From the NCBI GenBank assembly GCA_009103225.1, contig RHPI01002161.1, forward strand, positions 264,799-286,362: a stretch of DNA of 21,564 bases, read 5' to 3'. This document shows positions 1 through 8,756 of this stretch, one piece after another (position 1 is the stretch's first letter; every line of letters starts with the position of its first letter). The position numbers were made by a program, and so were the translations under genes. The notes under the pieces were generated by a model that was not told the origin of the DNA, made no database searches, and saw only the letters and a program-made list of their open reading frames with translations. Origin of the DNA: Chlorokybus atmophyticus (lineage: Eukaryota; Streptophyta; Chlorokybophyceae; Chlorokybales; Chlorokybaceae).

Positions 1-50
<50 letters not shown>
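1..50. repeat. (CA)25 dinucleotide microsatellite at the window edge
   Basis: The first 50 bases are an uninterrupted CA repeat, followed by an imperfect CGCACGCCCA tail. It lies in the intron just before the exon that starts at 68, so it probably belongs to the polypyrimidine-side part of that intron. The repeat may continue left of the window. Confidence 0.95.
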
Positions 51-55
<5 letters not shown>

Positions 56-67
56 GCCCAAATGCAG

Positions 68-565
68 GGTCCTGCCCTGGCCTCCTTCAAGGGCCAGCTG
101 TACGTCTCATACGTCACCGACGTCCTCCCATCCTTCCTCTACTACAAGGTGATCAGTGTGCGCGTGTGGCAGGGGTTGTTGTTGTTATGGTTGCTGTTCT
201 CGCACATGTGTGTGATACACTTGATTGGTTGGTTCGCTTCTTTGCTTCGTCTCATGATGGGTTCGTGTCAATCACAACCACACAGAGCTCGGCCACCCCT
301 GCCACAGCGACCAGCTGGGCTGCCGGTACCGCCCTCAACGCTGTAGACACCTCCGCCAACCACCTGCAGGTGTGTATGTGTCACCCCCCCCAATCTCGCA
401 CGCATCTCTTCATGCTACACAAACAACCTCTGTCGACACACACTCACACACAACGTGTCTCAGACCGTCACCGTTCCTGCCCTCAAGCCCGGCGCCTTCG
501 AGCTCCGCCTCGTCTTCAACGACGCCAACGGACCCAACCGCATCTCGCAGGCCACAGTGTACTAA
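68..565 (+). CDS. C-terminal three exons of an unidentified protein (5' end outside window)
   Basis: Three exons join in phase 0: 68-148 (27 codons, after AATGCAG, before GTGATC), 286-369 (28 codons, after CACACAG, before GTGTGT) and 464-565 (33 codons plus TAA, after TCTCAG). The predicted tail starts GPALASFKGQLYVSYV and ends NDANGPNRISQATVY. It is hydrophobic and polar in alternation, rich in V, T and A, with no cysteine, consistent with a beta-sandwich domain, but I do not recognise the family. Codons end almost always in C or G, unlike the retroelements to the right. Both introns are TG/CA-rich. The phase-0 joins and the continuous sense across all three exons support the model. Function is unknown. 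Confidence 0.6.
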
Positions 566-3097
566 AGGAAGAGAGAGAGAGAGAAAGAGTTGTATCAGTG
601 GATGTATCAGTTTTGACCTGAGGAGCTGGGCTGGAGGAGCTTGGCTGACGAATTTTGCCTCGTGATTTTTGGCGGACATGTGTCGACAGGCCTTTTTGTA
701 GTTGGCTTGGCTATTTTTTTTTGTATTGTTCTGCATTGTAGGGGCAATAAGTCATTCATTCATTCAGTCATTCATTGGCACTGTAGTTGGTAGCTTGTGT
801 ATATACTTTTCATCACATTGCCATTGTTGATTCATTATCAATCAAGCATTCTTTCAGCCCTACTTTTGTCTTCCTGTCGCGAATGGCTACCTGGCTACTT
901 GTACATTGCATTGCCATGGTTTTACTGCTGTGTGTGTGTATGCTTACTTTGTGGTGATAATTTAACTGCTGCAGCTGTGTGAAAACATGTGCCATGAAAC
1001 TTGTGCCCGTGCTGTTCGATAGATATTGTCATTGGTGGCTGTCATGCTTCCATGCTGAATATGTATGCTTGTTGTACATATACCAGCCGAACACAGTCAC
1101 ATCGTCCTGAGCATGCAGACAACATGTGTTGCTTTCTGAAGCAGGTACAAGACGTGTTCTTGACTACCTTGGCGTGGTGTTTGATGACTGTTACATGCAG
1201 TGTTGGTTGTGTAAACTGCAGTACCACATGCAGCTTTGCAACAGATATGCACACTCAGCACAACGTTCAAATGCATGCACACAAGACTGCGCGTGTGCGT
1301 ACATGTCCTGCAAGCAGACGCACACTTGTACAAGCACACGCTGTTATGCACCTAACAGTGGCGCACGCACACACGCACAGTTCTGAAGCATGCTTGCAAA
1401 CGCATAGCGACTACGAGCTGCGCTGTCCACACACAACAACTACGGACTCAGACACACACAAACACAGCCACAAGTCACCAACTGACACACTCAACGATAC
1501 CCACAGCAACTATAAACTGCACACTCAACAAACAGCCTACGAGGCACAGACACACCCACACCCACACGCAGCCACAAACAGATGCACACATTGCGAAAAA
1601 ATCTACATACTTCGCTTAATGCAGGTGTGTGACTTTGGTTACTGAATGGTGCATTGTGTGTGGCATGGTAGGAGTGGGGGCTAGGTGGAAACAGATACAT
1701 GACCATGTATCATCCTTCACCTCAATGCCAGCACAATACTACATCTGCATACACACTCAAGCTCCTCCTTTATGTGTCCTCCATCGCAGCCATGGCACAC
1801 AAGTATTTCCCCTACATACGCAACAACAACAGTACAAGGTGGGACTCATGTGGTTCCTTACGCCCCTGTGCCTACCGGGCCTGCTGTTACTATTCGCGCC
1901 CAGCGGCGAATACTGCGGGCCGAAACCGGGGTCGCCCTCTTTGTTGTAGTAGTAACGACGCCGCATTTATAGGTATCTTCGTTTGATTTAGCTTTCAATT
2001 GGAGTGCTGTGTGTGATAAAATATTATTTGTTCGAAAGAGCTGGAGTTTCTCTCTAACGAGGAAGGTTGATAGTCCAGCAACCTGCAAGTGCTGTTACCA
2101 TTTATACTTAAGCACGCTCCTAGGGTGATTGTATGGAATTCCTTGTACATGTTTTCAGTTCATTTTTCTTAATGTACATAGTTGGGTCAATCACGTTGGC
2201 TACCACCAATGCTCAATGCTTTGTTCACCCTGGACACCACAGTTGCTGCAACATCTTGCTAATCCCATCCCAGAGACACGCATACGCACATACTAATTTT
2301 TGCTTGTTGACTACCATGGTGGTACCTGTCGTATGCAGTTTGAAGGCTAAACTCTTCGGTGTTGCGTGATGAAGGTAAATATTGTCTATGTTTCCACTAC
2401 ACACAACGGTGCACTTGGACAGTTCAGATCTGGGCTACACATAGGGTTGTTCTTGTAGTGTCCACATGCATCCGTTTGCGAGTGCATTGCGTTCGCAACA
2501 ACCTGAACACCCACACACTGCTGCAGCGCAATGAGGCCACATGCTTCACCATGCTGGGTCTTCATGATAATGATCATGATCAAGTCAAGGACTCTTCGTG
2601 TATTGCACAGCCGAACTATATAACTGCCAGTGTCGGTTTTACTTTGGGACTTCTGCACTCTCACACTGACATGCCTTGTAAAAGCTCTTATCGTGCGCAC
2701 ATCACACGCGACAACGCACTCGTAGTTGTTGTTGTCACATATGCATTGTGAGCAAAGCAGCCGCAATAAAAACGTTGGTTACTTAATGCCACCCTCAACA
2801 GGCGAGAGAGTGCGTATCTTCTCAGAAGCTTATGGTTTTGGGACTGGGGTCGTACGAGATGATTACTGTGAAGTTGAAGGGCAATGTGTAACAAACGTCA
2901 TGCACACGCCATTTATGATGCGCACAGATGCGGAAAACAACATTATATCGAGCACTAATTCTTGTTTCCTTTGGTCATAAACCATTGGCAATAGACAACT
3001 ATTATAACAGTTCACGCATACTTCAATGCCAGATCGCATCGTACACCAATTTTATGGACAATGATTCAAAGCATCCAATACAGTGGTAGCCATCGTG
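566..3097. other. Gene-poor interval with simple repeats; 3' UTR of the left gene at its start
   Basis: This stretch begins with the 3' UTR of the gene ending at 565, which includes a (GA)n run at 570-584 and ATTC repeats at 752-776. A CA-rich low-complexity tract covers about 1370-1580. Several CAG/GT junctions (for example near 1143 and 1622) look like splice sites, so an intron-rich gene could be hidden here, but no chain of exons with matching phases could be built. A short open stretch at 2801-2980 (after a CAACAG acceptor-like site, starting GERVRIF) is the most protein-like piece and remains unsupported. No RNA gene was seen. Confidence 0.5.
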
Positions 3098-3102
3098 CAG
3101 GC
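3098..3102. repeat. Target site duplication CAGGC, left copy
   Basis: CAGGC directly precedes the TGTTGAG end of the left copia LTR and is repeated at 5893-5897 after the right LTR. A 5-bp direct repeat is the usual mark of integrase-mediated insertion. Confidence 0.93.
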
Positions 3103-3571
3103 TGTTGAGATTCGGACACTACCGACCATGCATGGAGTTGGTGCAAGCACAAGTACACACACTCTACCAGAGCATACACACAAGGCTGATCCAAAAGGCT
3201 TTCTAAGGATTACAACAAAGTCATACCGCGGGCTTTTATACCCGCCAGTTCTGCACCTGTCTACTCTAGAAGCCACCACGACTTCTACACTCAACCGATT
3301 CCTGCGCTCTAAGTTGCACCACGTAGCTACTTTTAAGAGCTTTCCAACAAGCTATGACACGCGCCATACAATGACGTAACCATCGAGCTACAACGTTTCT
3401 TCTACAGCGCCTGGAAGTCTCCAGACTCCGGACTCGACTCCGCGCCTGGAACCTTCTCGACTGAAGTCCTCGCCTGGACCTTTCTCGACTGGAACCTTCT
3501 CGCGCCTGAATCTTCTCGCGGCTATTCTTATCCACAGGGCAAGCTGACCGGATACAAGAATATCCTCAACA
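3103..3571 (-). repeat. 3' LTR of the copia-type element
   Basis: Copy of 5424-5892 with one visible difference at 3383. It is downstream of the ORF on the minus strand. It contains the same GAAnnTTC cluster (3449-3515), a bZIP/CRE-like TGACGTAA (3372-3379) and a TATAAAA on the minus strand (3234-3240). The short reading frames inside it recur in the other LTR and are not treated as genes. Confidence 0.95.
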
Positions 3572-3625
3572 CTCCCACGCGGGCAGCTTGGCCTTTAACA
3601 CCTTCGATGCCAACTCCTTGCGTAC

Positions 3626-5335
3626 TTATGCGCGACGAACTCCCACGCCATCCTTTGCTCTTCCAACCATCTTGAAAACACTTCCCGCACCTCTCATGAG
3701 CGCCTCCTTAAAGCTCTTCACTTGCACACCCTTATTGCAACTCTCACGGTCATTTGCATGTGCTCCCACGTGCTCACTCTCGGCAACATCCTGCACACCA
3801 CCACCACCATGTTTGTCCTTCTTGTCCTTGCTGATGCCAACGCCTCCTTTGGCTCCCATGGGCTCCGGAACTGCACCTTCAGCCTTCTTGACACCACCAG
3901 CAACCTCCACACGTGGAATCACTCCACCACTCGCATGTGACACGCTATTCGTCACCTTCTCTTGAGCTCCCGCTCCCTTATGAGTAACAGGCTCGACCTT
4001 GGCCTTCTTCTTCATCTTCTTCACAATTGGTGCTGACTTGGACACCTCCACCTTGGTCTTCTTGTGCATCTCCGCACCCTTGACCTCCTTAATGATGTAG
4101 AGCCCTCCAACGTTGATGCCAACCAACTTTGTGACACCACGCAGCACTACCCTTCCTATGTCCCCACTAAACACTGTCACAGCACCAACTCTCGCCGCGA
4201 TGCGCACAGAGAATAGGCTAACCTCTAGCCCTGGGACATACAAAACCTCTCTCAACAACACTTGCCTCGTCCTTCCTCCAACCAGGGACAGGATTTTGGC
4301 TTCTCCTACACCAACCGCGAACACCTCCGTCTTGCCGAACTTCACCTTCATAGGTTTCTCCAAGACCTTGTACTTCGCCAACTTCTCACGATCACCCGTC
4401 ATATGCCTCGTGCAACCCGAGTCCAGCACCCACCCAGCTGCCTCACCATCCGTTGTTGCATGAAAGGCAATAGGCGTTTCTCGAACACGTCCCGTCATGG
4501 CATGATGCTTCTCTCCACCACGCTCCTCTTCGTGCTGCTTTCTCATCGAGCAATGCACCCTGATGTGGCCCTTCTTCCCGCAATAGTAGCAGACCCTGTC
4601 ACTCCTTGACGCTCCTCTACCACCACCACTAGAACCGCCACCATCACCACTGAAACGCCCATACCCATGCTGAAAACGATCAGTACCTCTTCCTAAAGTC
4701 GCTGAGAAAGCCAACGCCTCTGAGCCTTCCTCATGCTTCTTCGCTAGCCTCGACTCCACCTGCAGCAATCTTGGAACCACCTCGTCCACCGTGGGTTCTG
4801 CCTCCAAGCCCTCCAAGACCGTGATCACCGTGTCATAGTCTTCAGGCAACCCAGACAGTACTTGCCACACCAACTCGGACTCTTTCACCTCATAGCCAAC
4901 GCCTTGAAGGTCCTTCTGCAACTCTCGTGCACGCGACACATACTTGGTAAGAGGCTCCGCTGCGCCTTGCTTCTTCAACCCAGCGAGCTCTCTCTTTAGC
5001 TGCACTTTCCTCGCGCTATTCTTCGCCTTGAAGTGCGATGCCAACTTCTCCCAAGCTTCTCGTGCAGTCTTGCAGCCATCCACCAACACCAAGTGACGAT
5101 CCTTTACGTTGAGACCGATTAGGGCAAGCGCTCTCCCACTCTGCTGCTTGAACACCGAACTCTGCCTTGTAGACATAGGGTCAGCCTCCTCCGGGTCCAC
5201 CCACTCCCACAAGTCTTTGTGTACCAGCAACATCTTCATGCGCACGCTCCATGTGTTGTAGTTGTCCACGTCCAAAGGCTCCACGGTCACCTTGTCGTAG
5301 TTGGTTGCCATCTTCCAGGACTCACCCAACCTCAC
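3626..5335 (-). CDS. Copia-type Gag-protease protein with Lys/Gly-rich tail
   Basis: A 569-codon frame on the minus strand; the likely start is the second Met (residue 9, codon at 5311-5309, MATNYDKV). Residues 20-200 form a UBN2/copia-type Gag (capsid-like) region with the family's YNTW and LW motifs. A Gly/Ser/Arg linker leads to a zinc knuckle at 249-262 (C-x2-C-x4-H-x4-C) that would bind RNA. An aspartic protease follows with the copia-type DSG motif at 305-307 and a conserved LYVPGL segment near 365-370. The similarity stops at GLYII (411-415), where a copia polyprotein would enter the pre-integrase domain. The last 150 residues are Lys- and Gly-rich with no recognised domain, and the frame ends at TAA. 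A Gag-protease product can form particles but cannot copy or integrate the element alone. Confidence 0.92.
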   Translation of the reverse strand: MRLGESWKMATNYDKVTVEPLDVDNYNTWSVRMKMLLVHKDLWEWVDPEEADPMSTRQSSVFKQQSGRALALIGLNVKDRHLVLVDGCKTAREAWEKLASHFKAKNSARKVQLKRELAGLKKQGAAEPLTKYVSRARELQKDLQGVGYEVKESELVWQVLSGLPEDYDTVITVLEGLEAEPTVDEVVPRLLQVESRLAKKHEEGSEALAFSATLGRGTDRFQHGYGRFSGDGGGSSGGGRGASRSDRVCYYCGKKGHIRVHCSMRKQHEEERGGEKHHAMTGRVRETPIAFHATTDGEAAGWVLDSGCTRHMTGDREKLAKYKVLEKPMKVKFGKTEVFAVGVGEAKILSLVGGRTRQVLLREVLYVPGLEVSLFSVRIAARVGAVTVFSGDIGRVVLRGVTKLVGINVGGLYIIKEVKGAEMHKKTKVEVSKSAPIVKKMKKKAKVEPVTHKGAGAQEKVTNSVSHASGGVIPRVEVAGGVKKAEGAVPEPMGAKGGVGISKDKKDKHGGGGVQDVAESEHVGAHANDRESCNKGVQVKSFKEALMRGAGSVFKMVGRAKDGVGVRRA

Positions 5336-5410
5336 AAGACTTAGCTAGAACTCCTTGCCTAGCCTACTGCCGTTATCACGCCTCTAGACACTTGCTAAAC
5401 CAGCGTAGTG

Positions 5411-5423
5411 TGGGCCCATAACC
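5411..5423 (-). promoter_or_regulatory. Primer binding site matching the anticodon region of initiator tRNA-Met (half-tRNA type)
   Basis: Directly inside the 5' LTR, the minus strand reads GGTTATGGGCCCA. Its complement TGGGCCCATAACC is the conserved anticodon stem-loop sequence of eukaryotic initiator tRNA-Met (CAT anticodon). Drosophila copia uses this same internal tRNA site, primed by a half-tRNA. The site fixes the element's direction as minus. Confidence 0.85.
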
Positions 5424-5554
5424 TGTTGAGATTCGGACACTACCGACCATGCATGGAGTTGGTGCAAGCACAAGTACACACACTCTACCAGAGCATACAC
5501 ACAAGGCTGATCCAAAAGGCTTTCTAAGGATTACAACAAAGTCATACCGCGGGC

Positions 5555-5561
5555 TTTTATA
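5555..5561 (-). promoter_or_regulatory. TATA box in the copia 5' LTR
   Basis: The minus strand reads GGGTATAAAAGCCC here, flanked by short GCGGG/CCCGC arms. It lies about 330 nt into the LTR, suitable for starting transcription near 5526. The same box occurs at 3234-3240 in the other LTR. Confidence 0.65.
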
Positions 5562-5769
5562 CCCGCCAGTTCTGCACCTGTCTACTCTAGAAGCCACCAC
5601 GACTTCTACACTCAACCGATTCCTGCGCTCTAAGTTGCACCACGTAGCTACTTTTAAGAGCTTTCCAACAAGCTATGACACGCGCCATACAATGACGTAA
5701 CCACCGAGCTACAACGTTTCTTCTACAGCGCCTGGAAGTCTCCAGACTCCGGACTCGACTCCGCGCCTG

Positions 5770-5836
5770 GAACCTTCTCGACTGAAGTCCTCGCCTGGAC
5801 CTTTCTCGACTGGAACCTTCTCGCGCCTGAATCTTC
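5770..5836 (-). promoter_or_regulatory. Cluster of three GAAnnTTC (heat-shock-element-like) motifs in the copia U3
   Basis: GAACCTTC at 5770-5777, GAACCTTC at 5813-5820 and GAATCTTC at 5829-5836 are palindromic GAAnnTTC pairs, the core of heat-shock-factor sites. The first is followed by tcGAC, giving nearly three units. They lie upstream of the TATA box in the direction of transcription. The same cluster is at 3449-3515. Heat responsiveness is inferred from the motif only. Confidence 0.5.
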
Positions 5837-5892
5837 TCGCGGCTATTCTTATCCACAGGGCAAGCTGACCGGATACAAGAATATCCTCAACA

Positions 5893-5897
5893 CAGGC
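5893..5897. repeat. Target site duplication CAGGC, right copy
   Basis: CAGGC follows the right LTR and matches 3098-3102 exactly. Confidence 0.93.
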
Positions 5898-7046
5898 TAG
5901 TGTTCGATAACCACCCTCATGGTGAACTCGGTGTTGTGTTCCTCGGGAGTCAGGATGACGGCCTATAATCTCAAGTGTTTGCAATGCCTTGGGCTGCATG
6001 CTATCAACCTTGTGCATGTGGGCTAGCTTGTCTACCATAGCGGCGACGCGGCAATATGTGAGGCCCAGCAGAAGCAAGGCTACCCTCGTGAGCGCCGGCC
6101 TCCTCGCAGCAAATGCAGAGGAGGAGATGGAAGTGACGGAGCCGTGTTGGGACGGCACAGCGGTGGCGATCCCCACCGCCCCCGCTCACCCGTTTGTTGA
6201 CTGGAGCGTGGCCTTGCTGGTACACGCCAGCATACTGGTCACCTCTCCGACGTCGTGGCAGACCCCGTGCCCATGCGCGTGTATGAGCCAACGTGGAAGG
6301 ATAGACCTGGCAGCTACTCTACCACGCCGTACCTTGGGGTGGGAGGAGCGACTCAACGCTTGTGTCATCCAAATAGAGTGATCTTCCCTAAGTGTCCTCC
6401 TTCCCGGATATACACGGGGTTGTGCCAGTCTGGTGACCCTGGCTAGTCACACGCGTGCGCATGGTGTGCGCAACAGCGTTGTATACAAGGTTGCCTTGCA
6501 CTGCACCGCTCCGTGGTGCGATGGCACACCAAGCCTCATAATCATAATGAGGATGCAGGCTAGGGTTCTTGTGAATAACTGTACATGTACACTTGTAAGA
6601 CTTGTGCTTCTCTGTGCATCGGAGATGTTGCTCGCTGTGTGTGGACGACCTGGTCATGCCTCAAATGTGAAAATGAATGTTGACCAGGACAGCGAGCTCC
6701 CCTACCCTCTAATTGGCTTCTTACTCTTCAGAGTGGGCCAACTGCATATGGCAGGCCTCACACATCCAATTTCTTTTTGGAACCTTGTCCAATGGTGGCG
6801 ACAGGCACCATATGTGCCAGCTAGCCATGCAGGTATCACACGGCAGCATGATTGCTTCTCTGTCAGCGCGTGCGCATCCTTCGCATCAATGGCTGGCGTC
6901 AGGAATAGCTGCCTTGGGGTCCACAGCCCTATCGATATTGGGTAGATGGCAAAGGGCATAGTTTTTCATCTGTTCTGCGCATGTTCTGGCATCACTGCCC
7001 TCGAGTAAAAGTACGCCGCTATTGCGCACCTCTTTGACTTTAAGAA
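5898..7046. other. Unassigned interval between the copia insertion and the integrase fossil
   Basis: Overlapping open stretches occur on both strands at 5989-6381, but none shows a recognisable domain and no exon chain could be built. The part up to about 6300 is more GC-rich than the rest. Some of it could be degraded sequence of the same old retroelement as the integrase fossil at 7047-7990, but I could not align any part of it to gag, protease or reverse transcriptase. No RNA gene or clear promoter was seen. Confidence 0.4.
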
Positions 7047-7990
7047 TCATATTGCTGGCACTAGTGTCCAGCGTGTCCTTGGTTTAAAGGTGGAGATAAA
7101 TATATTCCCTGCTTCAAATTTTTGCATGCGGGGCTTGTAGAACCCGCTGCGCACTCGAGCGTAGCGCTTAGTGTCTTTGTGTTGTGCAATGACTAGTTTG
7201 TCCATTGCAATCGGTACAACGCGTTTAAACAATGCTCTAGCAGTGAGCTCTTTTGCAAAGCTTTGCTCATCTTGTAAATCTACAACCGCCTCTGCTGGCT
7301 TTCTGATAGCAGCTGGAAGCTGTGTGGATGGCGGCCATACAGCAAGAGGTTTGGGCTGTATGCTCCCAATGCAGCCTGTCGGCTGAACCTGTATCCCATC
7401 ATAATCTATGGCAGCTGGAGATCCCAGTTGATGTCGTCGTGGCTGCGGCAGAAGTTGTGCAATCCCCCTTTCACAGTGTGCACCATCCTCTCGGTGAGTC
7501 CTATTCAGCTTGGGGATGGTTGCGATGCGTGTGATAATGATCAATGAAGCAATTATTTAGCAAGTTATCACATTTGATCTCTAAAACTCTGTGCCTTTAC
7601 CTGTTAGCACCTCTGCACATCCTCCAAATCTGCTCAACATTTAGTTGAGGAAGGCCTCTGTGATAGTGTTGCTGTATTTGTTCACAAGTGGGGTTACCTC
7701 CACCCATTCGTTGAAATGTGCGATTATCACTAGGATGTAGCAATAACCTCTTTTGTTGACGGGTAAATCTCCTGCCAGATCTTAACTCCAACAATAAAAC
7801 AACCCCTAAATGAGGAGTGGGTGAAGTTGTGGATGCTTCGTGTTGAAGCTAGCCTTCACCTTATCGCACTCCACGATCGTTGTACGATGGCGGCAATCAT
7901 TGCTGCCACGCCTGCCCATCAATATGTCGTGGTCACTACGTCGCAATATGTTTTCCCTGCCGGCCGACTAAATATTGGCAACGGCCGTGC
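7047..7990 (-). pseudogene. Fossil Ty3/gypsy integrase, broken by stops and frameshifts
   Basis: Read on the minus strand across several frames, this is a gypsy-type integrase. Fragments in order: a zinc-domain end with VECDKVKASF (about 7840-7870), HPLLI-stop-GLFY (about 7793-7835), the first catalytic region with HFNEWVE (about 7697-7735; the usual Asp before HF is Ala), AEVLTGKGTEF (about 7582-7618; the usual catalytic Asp after LT is Gly), GLTERMV with the catalytic Glu (about 7482-7502), MGYRFSRQ (about 7376-7400) and a C-terminal block with VPIAMDKLVIAQHKDTKRY (about 7150-7220). At least five stops and several frame changes intervene, and two of three catalytic acids are lost, so it is inactive. 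It differs in sequence from the chromovirus at 13412-20218 and is clearly older. No LTRs could be found for it. Confidence 0.8.
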
Positions 7991-8082
7991 ACCTGAGGAC
8001 ACTAATTTAGACTGTCGTGGCTCAGGCCACTTGTAATCTTGATACATGGACCTAATAGTAACTTCCGTTACTGTAAGGCCCT

Positions 8083-8400
8083 TTTAGTTACAATTTAGTC
8101 TTTAACAGTTGACTATGCCTAACTAACAGGCGCCTGTTAGTTACCTATCAGGCCTTAACAGGTGACTTTATATAATTAACAGGCACCTGTTAGTCACACA
8201 CCAGGCCTTAACAAATGACTTTGTATAATTTACAGGCAACTGTTAGTTACACATCAGGCCTTATTAGGTGACCACAACTAATCAACGGGCACCTGTAAGT
8301 TACACATCAATCTTACTTAGGTGACTCAGCCTATGTGACAAGCCCCTGCAGGTTACACACCAGTCAAGCGCAGGCGACTAAGCCTAATTCACAAGCACCA
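8083..8400. repeat. Tandem array of six diverged 53-bp units
   Basis: Units at 8083, 8136, 8189, 8242, 8295 and 8348 are each exactly 53 bp. Each begins with a GTTAGTTAC-like start, has a CAGGCCTTAACAGGTGAC-like middle and ends near AGGCACCT. Substitutions are many but length is constant. The junction of units 1 and 2 holds a perfect 22-bp palindrome (8121-8142, half-site AACTAACAGGC), and the next junction keeps 7-bp arms (TAACAGG/CCTGTTA). A weak partial unit may follow 8400. It lies between the integrase fossil and the 3' end of the minus-strand gene. No coding potential. Confidence 0.88.
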
Positions 8401-8756
8401 ACTAAGTAATTATTGACAAAATAAGGCATTCTTTAACAACTGAAGGTGACTTATGCCTGACTGTCGTCATATGTATTTGCATAGCTTGACTACACGCGAC
8501 TGTCACTGACTTCCAGCATTGTTATGTGCCTGTGCTGTGTACATGTACCTGAAATGTGTACAGTGTCTCTCAGTCACTTGCCAAGGCTTGTAATTCGATT
8601 ATGTGACTCGAATGCAGTTCTGTTGTATATCATAGGGATGCAAGTATTGATGTGCATGAGCATAATGACGATTGACTGAGCTGGTTTAAGATGCACACTC
8701 AGTCACAAGAGGCTTGTAGCTATGTACACTACCAGCTAAACGGACTACCAACTGCG
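8401..8756. other. Intergenic DNA downstream of the minus-strand gene
   Basis: AT-rich sequence with scattered TGTACA motifs near 8540-8560 and no open frame of note. It should include the 3' UTR of the gene ending at 8757, but no polyadenylation signal is certain. Confidence 0.4.

Larger units (their letters stand above)
3103..5892 (-). mobile_element. Complete non-autonomous Ty1/copia-type LTR retrotransposon (Gag-protease only), 2790 bp
   Basis: Two 469-bp LTRs that differ by one base by eye (T at 3383, C at 5704) flank an 1852-bp interior. LTR ends are TGTTGAG and CTCAACA, a perfect 7-bp inverted repeat with the canonical TG..CA. The insertion is bounded by CAGGC on both sides. On the minus strand the order is 5' LTR (5424-5892), primer site (5411-5423), one ORF (5335-3626), then 3' LTR (3103-3571). 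The ORF encodes copia-type Gag, a CCHC knuckle and an aspartic protease; integrase, reverse transcriptase and RNase H are absent. The purine tract before the 3' LTR is weak (GTGGGAG on the minus strand). Mobility would need enzymes from a full-length relative. Near-identical LTRs indicate very recent insertion. Confidence 0.93.
5424..5892 (-). repeat. 5' LTR of the copia-type element (promoter copy)
   Basis: 469 bp, nearly identical to 3103-3571. On the minus strand, reading from 5892, it holds GAAnnTTC motifs, TGACGTAA (5693-5700), then a TATAAAA box and about 130 nt to the end. This gives a U3 of roughly 360 nt with the rest R/U5, if transcription starts about 30 nt after the TATA box. Confidence 0.95.

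Noticed and set aside
1001-1645. 214-codon open frame
   Set aside because: Its composition follows a CA-rich low-complexity tract (His/Thr repeats), and overlapping frames on both strands are similarly open. No domain is visible.
2801-2980. Possible exon starting GERVRIFSEAYGFG
   Set aside because: Sense looks protein-like and there is an acceptor-like site, but no partner exon or family could be found.
3266-3535. 89-codon minus-strand frame in the copia LTR, repeated at 5587-5856
   Set aside because: It is Arg/Ser-rich, lies in the LTR promoter region and exists only because the LTR is duplicated.
5989-6381. 130-codon + strand frame and overlapping minus-strand frames
   Set aside because: Both strands are open over the same stretch, no domain is visible and no splice chain can be built.
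8083-8400. CRISPR-like repeat array
   Set aside because: Units are contiguous and diverged, with no unique spacers, and the DNA is eukaryotic.
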